Assembly (NCBI GenBank): GCA_031394355.1
Contig: JANNSU010000045.1
Coordinates: forward strand, 1 to 52,184
DNA: 52,184 nt
Origin: JAEUMY01 sp031394355
GTDB lineage: Bacteria > Pseudomonadota > Gammaproteobacteria > Burkholderiales > Usitatibacteraceae
Reading direction: 5' to 3'
The notes beneath the pieces are model-generated. The model was not told the DNA's origin. It did not search any database and worked only from the letters and a program-made list of their open reading frames with translations. Below, in pieces: positions 16,402 through 24,048 of this stretch (the first letter of the stretch is position 1; each line of letters starts with the position of its first letter). Made by a program: the position numbers and the translations under genes.

Positions 16402-17328
16402 ATGCGTGCAGGCGATGCCATAATGCGGTGCATGAGGTGCATCCCCCTTTTCCTTCTCGGCCTGACTGTTCTGGCTGGCTGTGCAGCGGTGCCGCCTGCC
16501 CTGCCCGCAGACCCGGCCGACGACGCGTTGCCCTTCACGCTATCGCGCCTGGAGGAGCCCGGCCCGCTCACTGCCGTCGTGGCCCGCGTGGACCTCACCG
16601 ATCCGCGGGTGTCACTGCGCGTTGCGCTGGCGGATGACCGCGATCCCGATGGCGCGGGTCCCTGCACCGGCCAGTTGGACACGGTGACGGGTGCAGCGCG
16701 CAAACATGACTTCGTGCTGACGATGAACGCCAGCTTCTTCAGCGCGCCGCAGGTCAATCTGCCAGCAGGGCGCAAAGCGCGCTATGTCGTGGGCAACTGC
16801 GGCACACCGGTCGGATTCCACGCCAGCAGCGGCAAATTGATCACACAACCGAAGGATGCGGGCATGCGCGCCGTGTTCGTCGTGGACAGCACCGGACGGC
16901 CGGACATCCTCGACAAGGTGCAGACGCTGCCTGCGAATATTCGCGAAGCGGTGAGCGGCAACGTCATGGTGTTGAAAGCCGGCGAGATTGTTCAGCATGC
17001 CAAGGACACGGCGCGTCATCCGCGCAGCGTGGTCGCCCTCTCGCGCGACCGCAAGACCCTGTTCCTTGTCGCGGTCGATGGCCGCCAGGTCGCAAGTCGT
17101 GGCGCCACCTACGCGGAACTGGGCGAGCTGCTGAAACGGCTGGGTGCCGATGATGCACTCAACCTTGACGGCGGCGGCAGCACGGCGCTGGTGTTGAAGG
17201 ACCCGTACACCGGCGCACATGCCGTGATGAATCGCCCGTCCGACATTTTTCCTGCACATCCTTGGCTCGGTACCGAACGGCCGGTCGCGGATGTGATTGG
17301 CGTCAGCATGAAGTGGCGTCGGCCTTGA
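16402..17328 (+). CDS. Phosphodiester glycosidase family (NAGPA-like) lipoprotein
   Basis: A 308-residue exported protein with lipobox LTVLAGC, so an outer- or inner-membrane lipoprotein. ATGs at 16402, 16423 and 16432 all give usable signal sequences; the latter two give a shorter n-region and no start has a strong ribosome site. The catalytic-domain hallmarks of the NAGPA/DUF2233 family are present: TMNASFF, RSVVALSRDRKTLFLVAVDGRQ and the DDALNLDGGGSTAL block. The human relative removes GlcNAc from phosphodiesters; bacterial substrates are mostly unknown, with exopolysaccharide or teichoic-type phosphodiesters being guesses. The in-frame palindrome reads PANIREAV. Confidence 0.9.
   Translation: MRAGDAIMRCMRCIPLFLLGLTVLAGCAAVPPALPADPADDALPFTLSRLEEPGPLTAVVARVDLTDPRVSLRVALADDRDPDGAGPCTGQLDTVTGAARKHDFVLTMNASFFSAPQVNLPAGRKARYVVGNCGTPVGFHASSGKLITQPKDAGMRAVFVVDSTGRPDILDKVQTLPANIREAVSGNVMVLKAGEIVQHAKDTARHPRSVVALSRDRKTLFLVAVDGRQVASRGATYAELGELLKRLGADDALNLDGGGSTALVLKDPYTGAHAVMNRPSDIFPAHPWLGTERPVADVIGVSMKWRRP
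16933..16944. repeat. GCGAATATTCGC palindrome inside NAGPA-like gene
   Basis: In frame as ANIR in QTLPANIREAVSG, about 60% into the gene. Confidence 0.95.
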
Positions 17329-17330
17329 GT

Positions 17331-17342
17331 GCGAATATTCGG
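17331..17342. repeat. Palindrome copy with one mismatch (GCGAATATTCGG)
   Basis: Begins two bases after the TGA of the NAGPA-like gene and borders the left side of the repeat at 17353. Confidence 0.85.
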
Positions 17343-17352
17343 GCATTCACTT

Positions 17353-17512
17353 CAACGCAAACACAGATGAACACAGATAAGACCAACGACAAGAGTGCTG
17401 GAACCGCAGATGAACGCGGATGAACGCAGATGAAAAGCAGGATGAATGCGGATAAGAGCCTCGATTACTTTATCCGCGTTCATCTGCGTTCATCGGCGTC
17501 AGGTACTTGACC
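17353..17512. repeat. Long inverted repeat with multiple GATGAACGC units
   Basis: The left half stacks at least four GATGAAC(A/G)C-type units and the right half ends GCGTTCATCGGCGTCAGGTA. It is bracketed by palindrome copies at 17331 and 17519 and fills the gap before the amidohydrolase. Confidence 0.85.
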
Positions 17513-17518
17513 TTCCCA

Positions 17519-17530
17519 GCGAATATTCGC
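17519..17530. repeat. GCGAATATTCGC palindrome upstream of amidohydrolase
   Basis: Ends 30 bases before the start codon, preceded by CAGGTACTTGACCTTCCCA, a junction that recurs almost unchanged at 18999-19015 and 19128-19145. Confidence 0.95.
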
Positions 17531-17560
17531 AATAACGCATTAACCTCTCGGAGACTTCAC

Positions 17561-18844
17561 ATGACACTGCGTTACTTGCCGCTTTTGCTGGCGGCCACCC
17601 TTTCGGGTCCGGCAATCGCCCAGACTACTGCCCTGCAATGCGGCGCCTTGATAGATGTTCGTGCGCTCAAAGTGGAAGGCGCACACACCCTCATCGTCAC
17701 CGGCAGACAGATCCAACGCGTGGAGAAAGGTCATGTCGCACCGGCCAACACCACCGTGATTGACCTGAAACGCCACACCTGCCTGCCGGGACTCATCGAC
17801 CTGCACGTTCATCTGGGTGGCCAGCTTACTCGCGGATCGGCCATGGAGTCTTTCACACTCAACCCGCCCGACTATGCGGTACGCGGCGTGGCGTATGCGG
17901 AGAAGACATTGCTGGCCGGTTTCACTGCCGTGCGCGAGCTGGGTGCAGCCCCGGCAGTCAGCATCGCGTTGCGGAATGGCATCAACGCCGGCATCGTTAA
18001 AGGACCGCGCATCCATGCGGCGGGCAGCGTGATCTCTACCGGCGGCCATGGCGACCCCACCAATGGCCTGCGCGCCGATCTGATGGGCACGCCGGGTGTG
18101 GAACGCGGCGTCGCCAACGGTCCAGACGAAGCGCGCAAAGTTGTGCGCCAGCGCTACAAGGAACAGTTCGACTTGATCAAGATTTCCACGACCGGCGGCG
18201 TGTTGTCGCTGGCAAAGAGTGGCGATGCGCCATTGCTGGTCGATGAAGAGCTGAAAGCCATTGTGGATACGGCACGCGACTACGGCATGCCGGTCGCCAC
18301 GCACGCACACGGCGTTCACGGCATGAAGCGCGCCATCCGCGCGGGCGTGCAGACCATCGAGCACGGCACCTATCTCGACGATGAGGCCATGACATTGATG
18401 AAGCAGATGGGAACCTGGTATGTGCCCACCATTTCCGCTGGCCGCTTTGTGGCGGACAAGGCGAAGGAAGGCGGCTACTTTCCCGAGATCATCCGCGCCA
18501 AGGCGGAAGCCATCGGGCCGCAGATCCAGGGCACGTTTGCGAAGGCCTACAAGGCCGGTGTGAAGATTGCCTTCGGTACCGACTCGGGCGTCTCGCCACA
18601 CGGCGACAACGCGAAAGAGTTTGGATACATGGTTGAAGCAGGAATGCCGCCGCTGGAGGCAATACGTGCGGCTACGCTTTCAGCTGCAACGGTAATGGGC
18701 ATGGAGAAACAGATTGGCACGCTGGAGGCCGGGAAATTCGCAGACATCATCGCCGTCCCGGGCGACCCAGTGAAGGACATCGGCGTGATGACGCGAGTGG
18801 AATTCGTGATGAAGGACGGGGTGGTTTACAAGTCGGCCAAGTGA
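17561..18844 (+). CDS. Secreted metal-dependent amidohydrolase (imidazolonepropionase/prolidase-like)
   Basis: A 427-residue amidohydrolase-superfamily TIM barrel. The ATG at 17561 follows TCGGAGA and begins a signal peptide (MTLRYLPLLLAATLSGPAIA); 18 upstream in-frame residues come from repeat DNA. Metal-site blocks: LPGLIDLHVHLGG (HxH), DLIKISTTGGVLS (candidate carbamylated Lys), PVATHAHGVHGMKRAIRAGVQTIEHGTYL (two His) and KIAFGTDSGVSPHG (Asp). The arrangement fits the subgroup hydrolysing Xaa-Pro or N-acyl dipeptides, with a binuclear site. Substrate not resolved. No partner genes. Confidence 0.93.
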   Translation: MTLRYLPLLLAATLSGPAIAQTTALQCGALIDVRALKVEGAHTLIVTGRQIQRVEKGHVAPANTTVIDLKRHTCLPGLIDLHVHLGGQLTRGSAMESFTLNPPDYAVRGVAYAEKTLLAGFTAVRELGAAPAVSIALRNGINAGIVKGPRIHAAGSVISTGGHGDPTNGLRADLMGTPGVERGVANGPDEARKVVRQRYKEQFDLIKISTTGGVLSLAKSGDAPLLVDEELKAIVDTARDYGMPVATHAHGVHGMKRAIRAGVQTIEHGTYLDDEAMTLMKQMGTWYVPTISAGRFVADKAKEGGYFPEIIRAKAEAIGPQIQGTFAKAYKAGVKIAFGTDSGVSPHGDNAKEFGYMVEAGMPPLEAIRAATLSAATVMGMEKQIGTLEAGKFADIIAVPGDPVKDIGVMTRVEFVMKDGVVYKSAK

Positions 18845-18877
18845 AGCTTGGCGCGACGTTGAATTTTCGTACCGAAA

Positions 18878-19010
18878 GTACCTGACGCCGGAAACTACCT
18901 GCCGCCGATGAACGCCGATACGAGCAAAGGCCCGCCGATGGACGCCGGTCAAGCGAGCATTTCCACCGCTCGGCGTTCATCAGGTTTTCATCGGCGTCAG
19001 GTAGTTGACC
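18878..19010. repeat. Long imperfect inverted repeat (CTGACGCC family)
   Basis: Begins GTACCTGACGCCGG, repeats CTACCTGCCGCCGATGAACG, and ends CATCGGCGTCAGGTAGTTGA. First of two adjacent elements in the 584-bp gap 18845-19428; no gene is recognised there apart from a doubtful remnant at 19170-19430. Confidence 0.8.
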
Positions 19011-19015
19011 TTCCC

Positions 19016-19027
19016 GCGAATATTCGC
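19016..19027. repeat. GCGAATATTCGC palindrome between two inverted repeats
   Basis: Separates the elements at 18878 and 19041, so it is the right border of one and the left border of the next. Confidence 0.95.
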
Positions 19028-19040
19028 AATCAATCCGGAA

Positions 19041-19139
19041 TCGCAGATGAACGCGTGTGAACGCAAATAAGGCAATTCAGGCTCTTATCCGCATTTATCC
19101 TGCTTTTCATCTGCGTTCATCGGCGTCAGGTACTTGACC
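19041..19139. repeat. Long imperfect inverted repeat (GCAGATGAACGC family)
   Basis: Left arm CGCAGATGAACGCGTGTGAA, right arm CTTTTCATCTGCGTTCATCG plus GCGTCAGGTACTTGACC. Bracketed by perfect palindromes at 19016 and 19146. Confidence 0.8.
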
Positions 19140-19145
19140 CTCCCA

Positions 19146-19157
19146 GCGAATATTCGC
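19146..19157. repeat. GCGAATATTCGC palindrome, right border of repeat
   Basis: Lies 12 bases beyond the minus-strand stop at 19170, the usual distance from a gene end in this window. Confidence 0.95.
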
Positions 19158-19169
19158 AGAAGCCGGCAT

Positions 19170-19430
19170 TCATTTCCCGTCCCGCAACGTCTGCTTCAAA
19201 AACGTGACGGCAGAGTGGAACTGGCAGTCCGCATTCGCCTTCTTGGCGAAGCCTTTGTCATCTGGACGTCGGCAAGCAGGGCGTTGCACTGGACAGTCGC
19301 TGAAGTTTCTCACCGACGCAGCCTGATAGTTCCAAGCCTCGCAGCGGTGGCAGGACATGGCCGCTGCAGAAGCCGGGTAGTGTCCACGTCCGCACAGGCA
19401 ACCGGATGCAGCCATGCACCTACCCGCATC
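19170..19430 (-). pseudogene. Possible gene remnant
   Basis: The minus-strand frame ending at 19170 reads ...DDKGFAKKANADCQFHSAVTFLKQ and TLRDGK before its stop. This tail looks like real protein sequence, whereas the upstream part (many Cys, Arg and Pro) does not. It follows the SGNH gene in another frame. It may be the 3' end of a decayed or frameshifted gene; I cannot assign a family. Confidence 0.22.
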
Positions 19431-20262
19431 AGGGCAAGAATGGGTCCGAAGGGCACCAGGTCCGCGGCGAAACCACCTGGATGGTCTCGGCGGCAAAGGC
19501 CCGCAACTGCGCTTGTGTCGCCGCATCCACCGGACGCTGACTGAGCGTGGGAAAGGTCAGCGGTGACTGGCCTGTGAGTGTTGCGGCAATCATCATCGCA
19601 GCCAGCATTGCACCGGCTGGCCTCGCGTGGTTGCCATCCGGATCATGCAGTGCCAGCCCCGGATCGCGTACGGCAGCCAGATCCCAGGCCTGGCCGATGG
19701 GGGCCACGCAAGCAGGCGCGTTCCGCGCGATGGAAACGTGAATGTCGAAGATGCGCTGGGTCTCGGCAATACCCTTGCGCGGCCACTCGGGAAACATGAC
19801 CGGCACGGCACCCTGCCTGCGAGAGATTCGCACCAGCTCTTCGGCTTCGCTCGTGGAGTAAGTGAGCTGACCGGAGGAAGAATACTTCTGCGCCTGCAGG
19901 ATGACACCCGACCAGCGCTGGCCATTCAGGCGAGAAAGGGTCACGGTGTCAGTCAACCGCTCATCCAGAAACAGATAGCCGGGGACTTGCTCCGACGAGA
20001 CTGTCTTGCCGGGACGTGCCGCGCGGACGAAATCTGCCACCATGCCAGGCACATCATGAAAGTCGGTGTGACTGTTGCCCATGAAGAGAAGCGAGATGTC
20101 AGCCTTGGCAGCAGGCAGGTCCGGCGGGGCGGATAGGGAGCCTCCACCACCACCGCCACCGCTGCAAGCCGTCATGAATCCGACAAGCCCGAAACAGACG
20201 AGCATCCTCGGCCACATTGCCGTCCAACCGGCGCGTACGCCGCCAATCGTTTGCTGCGTCAT
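19429..20262 (-). CDS. SGNH-hydrolase-like lipoprotein
   Basis: A 277-residue exported lipoprotein: hydrophobic LVCFGLVGFMTAC with lipobox Cys, then an eight-glycine-type linker (SGGGGGGGS). The mature domain opens with SLLFMGNSHTDFHDVP, a block I motif (GNSxT, nucleophile Ser), and closes with LHDPDGNHARPAGAML, a DxxH block V. In between are VILQAQKYSSS and VMFPEWPRKG. This is the SGNH/GDSL fold used by esterases and carbohydrate deacetylases. AAGAGGTAG upstream supports the ATG at 20262, although internal Met16 or Met20 would give a more typical signal peptide. Confidence 0.8.
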   Translation of the reverse strand: MTQQTIGGVRAGWTAMWPRMLVCFGLVGFMTACSGGGGGGGSLSAPPDLPAAKADISLLFMGNSHTDFHDVPGMVADFVRAARPGKTVSSEQVPGYLFLDERLTDTVTLSRLNGQRWSGVILQAQKYSSSGQLTYSTSEAEELVRISRRQGAVPVMFPEWPRKGIAETQRIFDIHVSIARNAPACVAPIGQAWDLAAVRDPGLALHDPDGNHARPAGAMLAAMMIAATLTGQSPLTFPTLSQRPVDAATQAQLRAFAAETIQVVSPRTWCPSDPFLP

Positions 20263-20447
20263 GGCCAGCTACCTCTTCAGACCTGTGTCGATCCGGTCAT
20301 TGTGCCCATCGCGACATGGCAACGTGTGGCTGAGTGTGTCGTACTGAAACCGTCAGTGACCGCTGTATCAAGGACCCGGACCGACAATCATGAAGACAGC
20401 CAGTGTCGCGACCGCGTAGGATGCGTGAAACCCCCGGGAGAACTCTG

Positions 20448-20699
20448 ATGTCTGATGGTACTGAAACCGCACACACGCCTGCTCTTCGCGACATGGCAGC
20501 CAGCATCTATATCCAACTGATCTCGGAAGCAGTGGGGTTCAGCGACAAAGGCGTGAACATCACGACCAATCCGGAGAACATCGCCCGCACCAGCTACAAA
20601 CTGGCGGAGGCCTTCATGAAGATTGAAAACGAGAAAGAGGCAGCATTCAAGCCGAAGTCCACGGCGCTGGACGTGGGCCAGATCGACTTCGGCGCCTGA
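20448..20699 (+). CDS. Small conserved-looking protein of unknown function
   Basis: An 83-residue cytoplasmic protein. The ATG at 20448 follows GGGAG at good spacing; the frame extends 15 codons upstream without support. Sequence features: an N-terminal helix TPALRDMAASIYIQLISEAVGF, a TNPENIARTSYKLAEAFMKIENEKEAAF helix pair and an acidic end (DVGQIDFGA). It has no signal peptide and no Cys. The composition and ribosome site look like a real gene. Family not recognised. Confidence 0.7.
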   Translation: MSDGTETAHTPALRDMAASIYIQLISEAVGFSDKGVNITTNPENIARTSYKLAEAFMKIENEKEAAFKPKSTALDVGQIDFGA

Positions 20700-20707
20700 C
20701 CTGCCGC

Positions 20708-20746
20708 GGCAGGGCGGCAGGCACGGGCGACCCAGGCCGCCCTGCC
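20708..20746. terminator. G/C-rich hairpin between convergent genes
   Basis: GGCAGGGCGGC and its perfect complement GCCGCCCTGCC flank a 17-base loop, beginning nine bases after the stop of the 83-residue gene and facing the convergent barrel gene. There is no T tract, so rho-independent termination is not assured. Confidence 0.4.
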
Positions 20747-20818
20747 CGCCTTGCCCACACTGCACCCGGCAACTCGCATGCCGTTGCAGGGCGCTGCAGA
20801 ACACTGCATGCCGTGAGG

Positions 20819-21520
20819 TCAGAAGCGATACATCAGTCCGACAGTAATCAGATCCACATTGTCGAACTTGCCGTTGCTGGTCTCATTGTTGTCGACCGGG
20901 TTGCCAATACGGGTGTAGCGATCCCATTCCAGCTTGACGCTGATGTTGGCATTCAGTTTGTAGCGGCCGCCCAGGCCGAAGCTCAGTTCCGTTCCCTTCA
21001 AGTCGGGTGCTACGAACCGGTGGATGGGCGGCTCGGTGCTGGGCTGGAATGCAGGGAAATTTTCTCCCGTCTCCGAATACTTGTAGTTCGACCGGAATGC
21101 CCCCACGCGGCCGTGTACCGAAAACTTGTCATCAATGGCGTGGCTGAACACGGCGGAAAGATTGACGCCATCCAGCTCGTACCGACCCTGGCGAGTGAAT
21201 CGACCCAGCCCGTTGAACTCATAGCTGTTGGCAAATTCACCGAGCTGGACATAGTCCAACTCGATGGCGAGCCACGGCAGGGCCTGATAGCCCGCAGTCA
21301 GCTTGTAGCCGGTGTCCTTCTTGTCGGTGAGGCTGGCACGGGTGACAGGCAGAAAGCCGGTCGAGAGCGTGCGAACCTGTGAGGTGAAGTCAAAGTCGAG
21401 CTGCGATGAGCCGATGGATGCCCCGACATAGAACGGTGTCTGTTGCGCCTGGGCTGCGCCCGCCACGGCGGTGAGGCCCAGCGCAAGGGCCAACTGGGTG
21501 AAGCGTGTGATCTGTTTCAT
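20819..21520 (-). CDS. OmpA/OmpW-type 8-stranded outer-membrane beta-barrel protein
   Basis: A 233-residue outer-membrane protein. AAGGAGA precedes the ATG; the signal peptide is MKQITRFTQLALALGLTAVA with a final AQA site. It then opens with FYVGASIGSSQLDFDF and alternates strands (GYKLTAGYQALPWLAIELDYVQLG, DGVNLSAVF, FSVHGRVGAFRSNYKY, LSFGLGGRYKLNANISVKLEWDRY), ending VDLITVGLMYRF with terminal Phe. No OmpA-like periplasmic domain follows. It is probably a small porin-like or surface barrel of the OMP_b-brl group; function unknown. Confidence 0.88.
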   Translation of the reverse strand: MKQITRFTQLALALGLTAVAGAAQAQQTPFYVGASIGSSQLDFDFTSQVRTLSTGFLPVTRASLTDKKDTGYKLTAGYQALPWLAIELDYVQLGEFANSYEFNGLGRFTRQGRYELDGVNLSAVFSHAIDDKFSVHGRVGAFRSNYKYSETGENFPAFQPSTEPPIHRFVAPDLKGTELSFGLGGRYKLNANISVKLEWDRYTRIGNPVDNNETSNGKFDNVDLITVGLMYRF

Positions 21521-21733
21521 GAGAATCTCCTTCTGGCTTGTTGAAAGTTGTTTTGCTGCAATGCTTCGGCATCAACCACTGAAAATCTGTCCCGCCTGAC
21601 GCATTCCCGGCCTGTCCGGGTTGGCGCATAATGCGATCAAGCTGGACACTCAGGGACGCGTCCAACGATTGAGTCCGCTTGAATCCGCTTGAATCCTTCC
21701 CGCCCCTGCCGGAAAGTCACTCTGCGCCGGCGC

Positions 21734-21787
21734 TTTACAAACTACCCTGCGGAGGGTAGTATTGCGTTGCGGGAATTAATCCCGCAA
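21734..21787 (+). promoter_or_regulatory. Promoter with two operator-like inverted repeats
   Basis: TTTACA (21734) and TAGTAT (21757) with a 17-bp spacer form a plausible sigma-70 promoter for the DUF6502 gene. A perfect palindrome ACTACCCTGCGGAGGGTAGT (21741-21760) fills the spacer and enters the -10 box. A second one, TTGCGGGA-ATTAA-TCCCGCAA (21767-21787), lies at the likely transcript start. Such placement suggests repression by a dimeric regulator (TetR-like by shape); none is encoded nearby. Confidence 0.6.
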
Positions 21788-21792
21788 TCATT

Positions 21793-22728
21793 ATGACGCC
21801 ACCCAAACCGAAAAGCAAGCCCCTATCAGGTAATCCTGCAGGCACCCCTGCAGGTACCCCTGCGGCAGAACCCGGCGACAACCCCGGTGGCAATCCGCTG
21901 TCCAGCCCCGCCGCTTCGGCGTTGCTTGAGGCGGCCGCCAGCGTGCTGGCGCCCCTGGTGCGGCTGCTCATTGCGCGCGGCGTCACCTACCAGGTGGCGA
22001 GCGAGCTGTTGAAGCGGGTCTATGTGCGCGCCGGACTCGACCACTACTCGAACCAGGGCGGGGACTCCCCGACCGGCACGCAGCTTTCCCTCCTGACGGG
22101 CCTGAATCGCAAGGAAATCCGGCGGCTGACCGACGAGGACAGCCAGGCCGTGGCCCCGCAGGGGGTCACGTCCTTTGCCGCGGCCGTGCACGCGACCTGG
22201 CTCTCCAACACCAGATTTCGCAGCAAGACTGGCGAGCCGTTGCCGCTGCCCCGCCACGCGCGCGGCAACGATCTGTCATTTGACGAGCTGGTGCGGGCCG
22301 TGACCACCGATCACCGCCCGAGCGCGGTGATGGAGGAGCTGCTGCGCCTGCAACTGGTCGATCTCAACGATGCCAACGAAGTGGTCCTGCGCACCCAGCC
22401 CTTCCTGTCGCGGTCGAGCTTCACCGACCGGCTGGTGCCGTTTGCCGAAAATCTCGGGGACCATGCAGCCGCTGCAGTGACCAACGTGCTGGCCGACAAG
22501 CCGCCCTTCCTCGAACGCTCCGTCTTTTCCGATGAGCTGAGCAAGGAATCGGTATCCCGGCTGCAAACGCTGGTGGGGCAGGAATGGAAACGATTGCATG
22601 ACGAACTTATTGCTGCAGCGATCAGCCGCGAAGACGCTGACGTCAGGGAGGGCGCCGACCGCGATCAGCGGTTGCGCGTGGGACTGTACTTCTACTCCGA
22701 AACGACGAACAAGGATGATGCTTCATGA
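21793..22728 (+). CDS. DUF6502 family protein
   Basis: A 311-residue cytoplasmic protein of unknown function. Residues 1-40 are a low-complexity Gly/Pro/Thr segment (AGTPAGTPAAEPGDNPGGNP) from a 12-bp DNA repeat. Then comes the conserved part: LAPLVRLLIARGVTYQVASELLKRVYV (helix-turn-helix-like), TGTQLSLLTGLNRKEIRRL, WLSNTRF and FDELVRAVTTDHRPSAVMEELLRLQLV. The early segment looks like a MarR/winged-helix DNA-binding start, so a regulatory role is possible. The stop codon overlaps the next start (ATGA), indicating translational coupling to the DUF5666 gene. Proteins of these two families often lie side by side. Confidence 0.88.
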   Translation: MTPPKPKSKPLSGNPAGTPAGTPAAEPGDNPGGNPLSSPAASALLEAAASVLAPLVRLLIARGVTYQVASELLKRVYVRAGLDHYSNQGGDSPTGTQLSLLTGLNRKEIRRLTDEDSQAVAPQGVTSFAAAVHATWLSNTRFRSKTGEPLPLPRHARGNDLSFDELVRAVTTDHRPSAVMEELLRLQLVDLNDANEVVLRTQPFLSRSSFTDRLVPFAENLGDHAAAAVTNVLADKPPFLERSVFSDELSKESVSRLQTLVGQEWKRLHDELIAAAISREDADVREGADRDQRLRVGLYFYSETTNKDDAS

Positions 22729-23999
22729 CTCCAAGCTTCTTGACCCCACGCTGCATGACTCCACGCTTCATGACTCAATACGCCATAACTGAAACCCTCA
22801 AGCCATCGCCATCGTTGCGCCCGCTGAACGGCATGGCGCTTGGCGCATTGCTGTGCCTCCTCGCCGCTTGCGGCGCCGAGACCAAGACGGGCTCCAACGG
22901 TACCGGCCGGGCGCCGGATTCACCGGATGCCACCATCGCCAGCGGCCCGCTGAATGGCTTGGGCCCGCTTGACGTGGGCGGCGCCAGCCTGCAGGAGAGC
23001 GGCACCTCGGTGCTCATCAACACTACACTGCGCAGCGGCACGGCCGATCTCAGGCTTGGCATGACGGCCAATGCCAATGGCACGGCATCGCTCGCCACTG
23101 GCACCGGTGTCGCCTCAGGCGCAGTGGCACAAAGCCTGATCCAGGCACCGGCCACCGGCGTGGATGCGGCGGCGCAGACCATCTCCCTGCTCGGCCTCAA
23201 CTTCCGTGTGGACCAGAACACGCTTTTCGAAGGTGTCGAGTCGCTGGCACAGATCGTTATCGGCGATGACGTGGAGGCCTTTGGCCTCACCCGGCCCGGT
23301 ACCCAGACATTTCAGGCCACGCGCATCATCGTGCGGCGCCCGGCAACGGGGCGGATCGAACTGCTCGGCACCCTCGATGGCCTTGCCGCCACCAGCGCGC
23401 TGGTGCTGGGTGTCCCGGTCAATCTCGCGAGCGCACAGGTGAGCGTTACCTCACCGGCCGGCGTCGCCGTACCGGGCGGCATCACCTCGCTCGCCGCAGG
23501 CACGCTGACACGTATCACCGGAACGCTGAATCCGGCCACCGGTGCCGTGACGGCCACATCAATCATCGCAAGCCTGGCGCCGACGCGGGCAGAGGGCGAT
23601 GCCGTGTTCCTGGAGGGATTCGTGCGCGAGGTGCCCGGCACCAGCCGCTTCCGCATTGCGGATGTCGACGTGGACGCAGCCGGGGTCGCCCTCTTTGCCG
23701 GCAGCGTCACGGTCGGCACGCGGCTCAAGGTGCGCGGCAAGATGCGGGCCGGGCTCCTGCGCGCAGAACAGGCCGAGCTGGTACTGCCTGCTGCCAACAC
23801 CGAATATTCGCTGGAAGGCGTGGTCACGGATTACACGACGCTCTCATCGTTCGTGGTGCGGGGTGAACGCATTGATGCCACCCAGGCGACGTTTGGCAAC
23901 GGCTCCGCCAGCAATCTGGCCAACGGCCGCACCGTGCGCGTGAAGGGCCGAGCAAGCAATGGCAAGCTGTTGGCGCGCGAGGTGGTGATCCTGGGTTGA
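22725..23999 (+). CDS. DUF5666 domain lipoprotein
   Basis: Up to 424 residues. The hydrophobic GMALGALLCLLAACG is a lipoprotein signal with lipobox Cys at about residue 49 from the first ATG; a shorter form from the ATG at 22770 is possible. The first codons are a 15-bp tandem repeat (see separate finding). The mature part is made of several beta-rich OB-like DUF5666 modules (VDAAAQTISLLGLNFRVDQNTLFEG, DDVEAFGLTRPGTQTFQATRI, EGFVREVPGTSRFRIADVDVD, VGTRLKVRGKMRAGLLRAEQAEL, GRTVRVKGRASNGKLLAREV). Periplasmic, function unknown. A one-mismatch palindrome lies within (NTEYSLEG). Confidence 0.87.
   Translation: MTPSFLTPRCMTPRFMTQYAITETLKPSPSLRPLNGMALGALLCLLAACGAETKTGSNGTGRAPDSPDATIASGPLNGLGPLDVGGASLQESGTSVLINTTLRSGTADLRLGMTANANGTASLATGTGVASGAVAQSLIQAPATGVDAAAQTISLLGLNFRVDQNTLFEGVESLAQIVIGDDVEAFGLTRPGTQTFQATRIIVRRPATGRIELLGTLDGLAATSALVLGVPVNLASAQVSVTSPAGVAVPGGITSLAAGTLTRITGTLNPATGAVTATSIIASLAPTRAEGDAVFLEGFVREVPGTSRFRIADVDVDAAGVALFAGSVTVGTRLKVRGKMRAGLLRAEQAELVLPAANTEYSLEGVVTDYTTLSSFVVRGERIDATQATFGNGSASNLANGRTVRVKGRASNGKLLAREVVILG
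23800..23811. repeat. Palindrome copy with one mismatch (CCGAATATTCGC) inside DUF5666 gene
   Basis: In the EYS frame at the boundary of the last DUF5666 module. Confidence 0.8.
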
Positions 24000-24048
24000 T
24001 CTGCTGCACGGATCCATTTCCCTGCATCCCTGTCCCGTCACCCTCCCT

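Noticed and set aside
17540..18601. 353-codon minus-strand frame opposite the amidohydrolase
   Set aside because: Shadow frame of a gene with HxH, Lys, His and Asp metal blocks.
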